Assembly (NCBI RefSeq): GCF_009696615.1
Contig: NZ_VULO01000012.1
Coordinates: 1-64,000 of the forward strand
Direction of reading: 5' to 3'
From: Scrofimicrobium canadense
Lineage (GTDB): Bacteria; Actinomycetota; Actinomycetes; Actinomycetales; Actinomycetaceae
Length of the DNA stretch: 64,000 nucleotides
Positions within the stretch are counted from its first letter, which is position 1; each line of letters begins with the position of its first letter. Both the position numbers and the translations under genes were made by a program. The notes below the pieces were generated by a model. That model had not been told where the DNA came from. It saw only the letters and a list, made by a program, of their open reading frames with translations, and did no database searches. This document shows positions 58,717 to 64,000 of this stretch, in pieces.

Positions 58717-61700
58717 CAGTAGCTCACCTCCTGGCTGCGCTTGCGGATCAAGGTCACTTCGTCGCGTTGGTTCCCAGTGGCGCCAACGTAGTTGAATGCG
58801 TATGAGTGTTGTGCGTAACCGCCGATCAAATGCGAAGGTTTGATGAGGATACGGGTAAGAGAATTGTGGATTCCACCGCGTTTACCTGAGGTCTCAGTGA
58901 TGGGTGTTCCCATTGTTCTCTCTTGAGCGTGATACATGTACACCGTGCCCTGTGGCATGCGGTGAGAAACCACCGCTCTAGCTACGACCACACCATTGCG
59001 GTTCCATGCCTCGATCCAGTCGTTGTCAGCAACACCGATGATTTCAGCGTCTTGAGGACTCATCCATACCGTCTGACCGCCTCGCCCCAAAGTGAGCATG
59101 TGGAGATTGTCAAAATACTGAGAGTGGATAGCCCACTTATGGTGAGGCGTCAGGTAGCGGACCGCCACATGCACTCCATCTCCGGTGTTGCCCGTATCGC
59201 CGGGCGCCGCCTCACCGTAGAGGACCTGGAGGTCTAATGGTGGTCTAAAGATTGGCATTGCTTCACCAATGTCACGCATCCAGTCGTGGTCGAGGTAGAA
59301 ATGTTGGCGACCAGTCAATGTGTGGAATGGACGTCCGCGTTCAATATTTTGCACAAATGCGGAATACCGCCTACCTCCATGTTCAGAACCCGACCATTCT
59401 GGAGTTGTAATAACTCCCTGAGCACCCTTGGAATGTAACTGGTGAATACTGATACGTTTTTCTTCGTCCCCAGCAGATAGGTCAGATAGCGGCGTGCCAG
59501 TGCGCTTTTCGAGGGTCTCGAATCCGGTGGTTGCCAGGCGTCCATTAGTGGCCCCAGAAAAATACAGGACCATATCGCATGCCTTTTCGGCAGTGTCAAG
59601 TAGTGGTCTGCCAGTGTCAGCCATACCGTTCATCTTCCTCAATTGCTCGACTTCAGGGGAAGGATCGAAGGAGATGCCCTTAGTAACCATCCCAGCTTTT
59701 TCAGGCAGAGGTCCCATCGAGTTGAAGCGATCAATGAGTTTCGTATAGTCGCGTTCAGCCACCACCAGCTTCGGCATAGTTTTCCCAGGGATGAGGCCCA
59801 CCTCCGCAACATCGGGAACTATGCCGTGCGGCGTTGCGTATTCGTCAGGAGTGTCGTGGTTGAGCGGCGTCGGAATCACATCAGTTTGCATTCCTAAATG
59901 TGTCTTTGCCAGTTCAGTTACCCGCGCGGCAAGGTCTTGAAAAATTGCAAAATCTGTCCGGGTCTCCCACGGAGGATCAATCGCGGCATCGAAAGCGTGG
60001 ATGAAGGGATGCATGTCCGTGGTGGAAAGATCGTCCTTCTCATACCAGGTGGCTGCGGGCAGGACAATGTCGGAATACAACGTGGTTGAAGTATTACGGA
60101 AGTCCGCAGTCATCAGCAGGTCGACTTTTCCAGTTCCGGCCGCATCTCTCCACACTATCGACTCGGGACGCTGGTCTTCTGGTAGTTCCTTCGCGGTAGC
60201 GGCAGAATCGGATCCCACCAGATGCCGGTAAAAGAATTCGGCACCCTTCGCTGAGGACCCCAACAGATTTGTCCTCCACGACGCGAGGATACGCGGGAAA
60301 TTCTCCGGATTATCCGGGTCCTCACATGCGAAAGAAAGTTTCCCTTCCTCCAACTGCTTGACAATCCACTTGGCTGGATCAACTCCTGCTTCACGCGCCT
60401 CTTGGGCCAAAAGTAGAGTTGACCTAGAAAAGGTCGGGTACGAAGGCATCCACCCGCGTTTCATTGACTCAACTAACGTGTCAGCCGTGGACTTCCCACT
60501 CCAATCGAGCTCAGCAAGAGGTGACAGTAGTTTCTCCGCTGGTGTACCGTCATATCGCCACTGATCTGTCAGCAGATACCAGAACCCGGCGGAAATCATC
60601 TGACGAGGCGGACGAATCCAATCTAAGGCAAAAGCATATTGCGCCCACCCAGTGATGGGGCGAACTTTTTCTTGCCCCACATAGTGCGCCCAACCTCCAC
60701 CATTGACCCCCTGAGTTCCACACATTGTTGTCAAAGCTAAGAAGGTGCGATAGATCGTATCCGAATGGTAATAGTGGTTGGTCCCCGCGCCCATAACAAT
60801 CATTGAGCGGCCCTGGGAATCAACAGCATTCTGCGCGAACTCACGGCCAATACGCTCAGCTGCGGCGGGAGGGACACCAGTGAATTGGCTTTGCCAAGCG
60901 GGTGTCCCCGGGCTCTCGGCATCGTCATATCCAGTTGGCCACTGTCCGGGTAGGCCGGGACGCTCAACACCATACTGGGCGAGAAGAAGGTCATACACGG
61001 TGGTAACTAGGACAGATCCGACGCGCGCTGCGGGAACGCCGCGACTCATAACACCCGCACCTAGGGTTTTCTGATCGACGCTGGCGGGAAGATCAAAGCG
61101 AGGCAGCAATATTTCTGCAGATTCGGTGCCAAAGTCGCTGGCGCTGAGAAGAGGGTCGATATTCTCCATTGTGAGGTTCCATTTGCCTTCGCCCTCACTG
61201 CCAAAGTGATCAGCTAAAGTGCCACCCGGATCGGTGATGCCTTTACCGGCGTCCCACACCAGTGGACGGAAGGAGGCATTTTCGGTGTTTGCGAGGTCAC
61301 TGTCAGCAAGGTCGGCTGCGGTGAGGAACTTTCCGGGCACATAGGCGCCATCCTTTTCCTTCAAAGTGACCAAGAATGGTGAGTCCGTAAATTTCTTCAT
61401 GTAGTCCAAGAAATATGGTTCTTGGCGCCCCACGTGGAACTCTTTTAAGATGACGTGCCCCATTGCCTGCGCTAAAGCGCCGTCAGTTCCGGGGGCAACG
61501 CGCAGCCATTCGTCCGCAAATTTAGTGTTGTCTGCATAGTCGGGTGATACTGCAACAACTTTTTGTCCTCGGTAGCGCGCTTCGGCCATAAAGTGAGCAT
61601 CGGGTGTGCGGGTCTGGGGAATATTCGATCCCCACATGATGAGGTATCCAGCGTTGAACCAGTCGCCGGACTCGGGGACATCGGTTTGATCTCCGAAAAC

Positions 61701-62414
61701 CTGAGGAGATGCCATTGGCAGGTCTGCATACCAGTCATAGAAGGACAACATTGTGCCGCCCATGAGTTCGTAGAAGCGCGAACCAGCCCCATAGGAAATC
61801 ATGGACATGGCTGGGATGACGCTGAATCCCGCCATACGGTCTGGACCGTAGCGTTTGGTGGTATAGACGTGCGCGGCTGCAGCGATCTCCATCGCTTCGT
61901 CCCAAGTGGCGCGAACCAGGCCACCCTTTCCACGTGAACGCTTGTATTCACGGGACTTTACGGGATCTTCGACAACCTCTTTCCATGCCAACACGGGATC
62001 GCCGACCTTCTTTTTGGCTTCGCGGTAGAAGTCCAAGAGTCGGCCGCGGATGTAAGGATAACGAATACGAGTGGGGGAGTAGGTGTACCAGGAGAACGCG
62101 GCTCCGCGCGGACAGCCACGTGGTTCATATTCGGGTAGGTCAGGGCCGGTTGTTGGATAGTCGACGTTTTGTGTCTCCCACGTAATGATGCCGTCTTTGA
62201 CGAATACATTCCAGGAACATGATCCGGTGCAGTTGACTCCGTGTGTTGAGCGAACTACTTTGTCGTGACTCCACCGTTGGCGGTAGAACTGGTCAGCTCC
62301 ACGGCCGCCTTCAAGGAAAATTTGTCGTGTATTCACGGCCTTCGCGGAGGGGCGAAGGAAGGCTCCAAGCCGCGCGACTGATTCAGGGAGAGCGTCAGGT
62401 TGTGTGTCTGTCAT
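58716..62414 (-). CDS. narG: Respiratory nitrate reductase alpha subunit
   Basis: 1232 aa catalytic subunit reducing nitrate to nitrite at the cytoplasmic face with bis-MGD molybdenum cofactor. N-terminal FS0 cluster ligands HGVNCTGSCSWNVF near residue 55, cofactor-binding YDWYADLPMASPQVFGDQTD (with the Mo-ligand Asp), WGSNIPQTRTPDAHF, and C-terminal GGQTVWMSPQDAEIIGVADND. Length normal. Confidence 0.98.
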   Translation of the reverse strand: MTDTQPDALPESVARLGAFLRPSAKAVNTRQIFLEGGRGADQFYRQRWSHDKVVRSTHGVNCTGSCSWNVFVKDGIITWETQNVDYPTTGPDLPEYEPRGCPRGAAFSWYTYSPTRIRYPYIRGRLLDFYREAKKKVGDPVLAWKEVVEDPVKSREYKRSRGKGGLVRATWDEAMEIAAAAHVYTTKRYGPDRMAGFSVIPAMSMISYGAGSRFYELMGGTMLSFYDWYADLPMASPQVFGDQTDVPESGDWFNAGYLIMWGSNIPQTRTPDAHFMAEARYRGQKVVAVSPDYADNTKFADEWLRVAPGTDGALAQAMGHVILKEFHVGRQEPYFLDYMKKFTDSPFLVTLKEKDGAYVPGKFLTAADLADSDLANTENASFRPLVWDAGKGITDPGGTLADHFGSEGEGKWNLTMENIDPLLSASDFGTESAEILLPRFDLPASVDQKTLGAGVMSRGVPAARVGSVLVTTVYDLLLAQYGVERPGLPGQWPTGYDDAESPGTPAWQSQFTGVPPAAAERIGREFAQNAVDSQGRSMIVMGAGTNHYYHSDTIYRTFLALTTMCGTQGVNGGGWAHYVGQEKVRPITGWAQYAFALDWIRPPRQMISAGFWYLLTDQWRYDGTPAEKLLSPLAELDWSGKSTADTLVESMKRGWMPSYPTFSRSTLLLAQEAREAGVDPAKWIVKQLEEGKLSFACEDPDNPENFPRILASWRTNLLGSSAKGAEFFYRHLVGSDSAATAKELPEDQRPESIVWRDAAGTGKVDLLMTADFRNTSTTLYSDIVLPAATWYEKDDLSTTDMHPFIHAFDAAIDPPWETRTDFAIFQDLAARVTELAKTHLGMQTDVIPTPLNHDTPDEYATPHGIVPDVAEVGLIPGKTMPKLVVAERDYTKLIDRFNSMGPLPEKAGMVTKGISFDPSPEVEQLRKMNGMADTGRPLLDTAEKACDMVLYFSGATNGRLATTGFETLEKRTGTPLSDLSAGDEEKRISIHQLHSKGAQGVITTPEWSGSEHGGRRYSAFVQNIERGRPFHTLTGRQHFYLDHDWMRDIGEAMPIFRPPLDLQVLYGEAAPGDTGNTGDGVHVAVRYLTPHHKWAIHSQYFDNLHMLTLGRGGQTVWMSPQDAEIIGVADNDWIEAWNRNGVVVARAVVSHRMPQGTVYMYHAQERTMGTPITETSGKRGGIHNSLTRILIKPSHLIGGYAQHSYAFNYVGATGNQRDEVTLIRKRSQEVSY

Positions 62415-62428
62415 GGCGACCCTTTCGA

Positions 62429-63781
62429 TCAGCCTGGGAATGGTGCGTTAGGGCGGGCATAGAAAATCCACGCCAGTACGGTACAGATAACGAAATAGAT
62501 GGTGGCTCCGATGAAGAAGCTTTGGACTGAGGTCATTGTGAGGGCAACACCTACTACGAAAGGCCCGAATGAGGCAATCGCCGCGGTCCACCCAATTACT
62601 CCACCGGCCTGGCGAGGAGGCAAAATCATTGGCATTTGTTTGAAGGTTCCTGCGTTGCCTATCCCGGTGAAGAAGAAGAGAACCAGCATTGCGGCGAGGA
62701 AGTACCAGAACTGTGAGGGGCTAGTGGGGTTGAGGAAGAATGCTGCAACGGCACAGCTGAGAGTCATTCCTACTCCACCAACAAATGTCCACAGAGCACC
62801 GCCGTATTTGTCGCATAGTGGACCCCATAGGGCTCTGACCAGTGACCCGATGAGTGGTGCTAGGAAGGCGAATGACGCTCCCAGTGGGAGTTCTGACAGG
62901 GCGTATTCGCCTGATGTTGCAAAGACTGAATCTTTACCAAAAGTGTTATTGATAATGAGAGCTAACTGGGCAGCGAATCCTGCAAATGCACCGAAGGTCA
63001 TGATGTAGATGAGGGTGAGTATCCACGTGTTCTTATTGCCAAAGATATCGATTTGCTGGCGAAAGTTAGCTTTGACGGGCACATTCTTCAAGACTGCGAA
63101 GGCAAGAATTGATGCCAGAATCGCCCATGGCACCAGAACAATTGCTGCGTTGTATACGTGTAGGGGTGTCCCATCGGCACCTTTTTGAGGCGCAAACATC
63201 CCCATTCCCAGCAATCCAAATCCCATAACCCAAGGCCCTAAGAACTGAATTAACGAGACGCCGAAATTACCTAGCCCTGCCTGCAATCCCAGGGCGGTTC
63301 CCGCTAAGCGCTTGGGGAAGAAGTACCCGGTTGAGGGCATATAGCCAGAAAAGCATCCTCCCCCAATGCCTGTCATAGCGGCAAGAACCATTAGCCACCA
63401 ATAGGGCGTTTGAGGGTTCTGGATGGCTTGAAACCAGCCAATCATGGGGACGATGAAGAGTAGGGAAGTGACACCTACTAATAAACGAGTTCCAACCAAC
63501 GGTGGTAAAAACATGTAGATGAGTCGCAGTAGTCCGCCCGACAATCCAGGAATAGCGACAAGCCAATAGAGCTGGCCGGTGGAGAGGTCGAAGCCAACTT
63601 CGTTGAGTTTAGGTGCAACCGCGCTGACTAGATACCAAACACAAAATCCGATGGTGAGAGAAAAAGTTGAGATCCACAGGGTTCTCCACGCGATTTTGGA
63701 GTCCCATGTTTCGGGGTTTTCAGGATTCCAGTTCTGTAGGGTTCGTGATCGACTAGATGGCTGTGTATGTGACTCGCTCAA
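62429..63781 (-). CDS. narK: Nitrate/nitrite transporter NarK
   Basis: 450 aa major-facilitator transporter with 12 helices. Nitrate-signature stretches: GIGGGCFSGYMPSTGYFFPKRLAGTALGLQAG-like region around residues 138-170 and GIGNAGTFKQMPMILPPRQAGGVIGW near 375-400. TTG start at 63781 with GGGAG 6 bases upstream. It leads the operon, 14 bases before narG, and exchanges nitrate for nitrite or imports nitrate with protons. Confidence 0.95.
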   Translation of the reverse strand: MSESHTQPSSRSRTLQNWNPENPETWDSKIAWRTLWISTFSLTIGFCVWYLVSAVAPKLNEVGFDLSTGQLYWLVAIPGLSGGLLRLIYMFLPPLVGTRLLVGVTSLLFIVPMIGWFQAIQNPQTPYWWLMVLAAMTGIGGGCFSGYMPSTGYFFPKRLAGTALGLQAGLGNFGVSLIQFLGPWVMGFGLLGMGMFAPQKGADGTPLHVYNAAIVLVPWAILASILAFAVLKNVPVKANFRQQIDIFGNKNTWILTLIYIMTFGAFAGFAAQLALIINNTFGKDSVFATSGEYALSELPLGASFAFLAPLIGSLVRALWGPLCDKYGGALWTFVGGVGMTLSCAVAAFFLNPTSPSQFWYFLAAMLVLFFFTGIGNAGTFKQMPMILPPRQAGGVIGWTAAIASFGPFVVGVALTMTSVQSFFIGATIYFVICTVLAWIFYARPNAPFPG

Positions 63782-63803
63782 GATCTACTCCCACTGCTCA
63801 GTG

Positions 63804-63823
63804 ATGTATCAACGTCGATACAT
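63804..63823. promoter_or_regulatory. Imperfect palindrome upstream of the nar operon
   Basis: ATGTATCAACGTCGATACAT, 18 of 20 positions symmetric, 23 bases before the narK start. It resembles a CRP/FNR-superfamily site in size and symmetry, but does not match the TTGAT-N4-ATCAA FNR box exactly. A second small palindrome, CACGGAAGTTCCGTG, follows at 63831-63845. Confidence 0.55.
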
Positions 63824-63845
63824 TAATTATCACGGAAGTTCCGTG

Positions 63846-64000
63846 GAAATATAGTCTAGCGGTAACCATGCAGTTCAGAGGAGTTGGCTTTGAGCGCAGC
63901 GTCCGTCAATGCGGCATAAAGTTATTGCGAAAATACGCAATGGCTATCGTGGATAAATGCGCACGACCTTCGGGTCGACGCTGAGAGATACTGAGTCTCC
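63846..64000. other. Window end, no assignable gene
   Basis: Only a 38-codon plus-strand frame from ATG 63868 (QFRGVGFERSVRQ...) is seen, with no recognised family. A small UUCG-loop hairpin, CGACC/GGTCG, lies at 63964-63977. The stretch may be a leader of a gene beyond the window. Confidence 0.4.

Overview
The window is bacterial chromosome from a fairly low-GC (roughly mid-50s % by eye) high-G+C Gram-positive organism. Best guess is the family Actinomycetaceae (Arcanobacterium, Varibaculum or Mobiluncus-like); the genus is inference. Evidence: an AdnAB rather than RecBCD/AddAB helicase-nuclease pair, the actinobacterial order prfB-ftsE-ftsX-(M23 peptidase)-smpB with ssrA nearby, the order mfd-lipoprotein-eno-divIC-DUF501-ppx, a CmtR whose three metal-ligand cysteines fall at the same residue numbers as in Mycobacterium tuberculosis, and two LAxTG sorting signals of the class E sortase type.

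Layout. 1-12.2 kb: adnA (cut by the window edge) and adnB, a degenerate aminoglycoside-phosphotransferase-like protein on the other strand, prfB, then the FtsEX division module with its probable peptidoglycan hydrolase and smpB. 12.2-16.2 kb: a short-chain dehydrogenase, ssrA (tmRNA) with terminator, a decayed ISL3-family element, and a GNAT acetyltransferase. 16.5-26.4 kb: a carbohydrate locus with a large wall-anchored PIG-L deacetylase, a GH4 glycosidase, a DeoR-type regulator, a divergent PfkB-type kinase, and a sugar ABC importer without its ATPase. A TGAGCAAAAG-like box recurs before the deacetylase and between the divergent operons, which suggests one regulon for glycan deacetylation, uptake and breakdown.

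26.4-32.0 kb: a small membrane protein, a YtrA-type GntR regulator with an ABC exporter whose ATPase gene carries a nonsense codon and whose permease gene carries a nine-G tract, malate dehydrogenase, a SorC-type regulator and a frameshifted membrane protein gene. 32.2-47.4 kb is mostly conserved housekeeping: glyA-folD-xthA, a YihY/2H-phosphoesterase pair, galK-SGNH hydrolase-pth-mfd, a lipoprotein, eno, divIC, DUF501, ppx and a tRNA with a UAA anticodon but a short variable loop.

47.4-50.7 kb is a decay zone: a serine-recombinase remnant beside the tRNA, an intact cmtR, a frameshifted and truncated metal P-type ATPase, and a beheaded, frameshifted wall-anchored repeat protein fused to it. 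50.8-54.8 kb: corA and a divergent MMPL transporter/MarR pair with a palindromic operator. 54.8-55.6 kb has no recognisable gene. The window ends with a complete narKGHJI operon for anaerobic nitrate respiration on the minus strand, preceded by a 20-bp imperfect palindrome.
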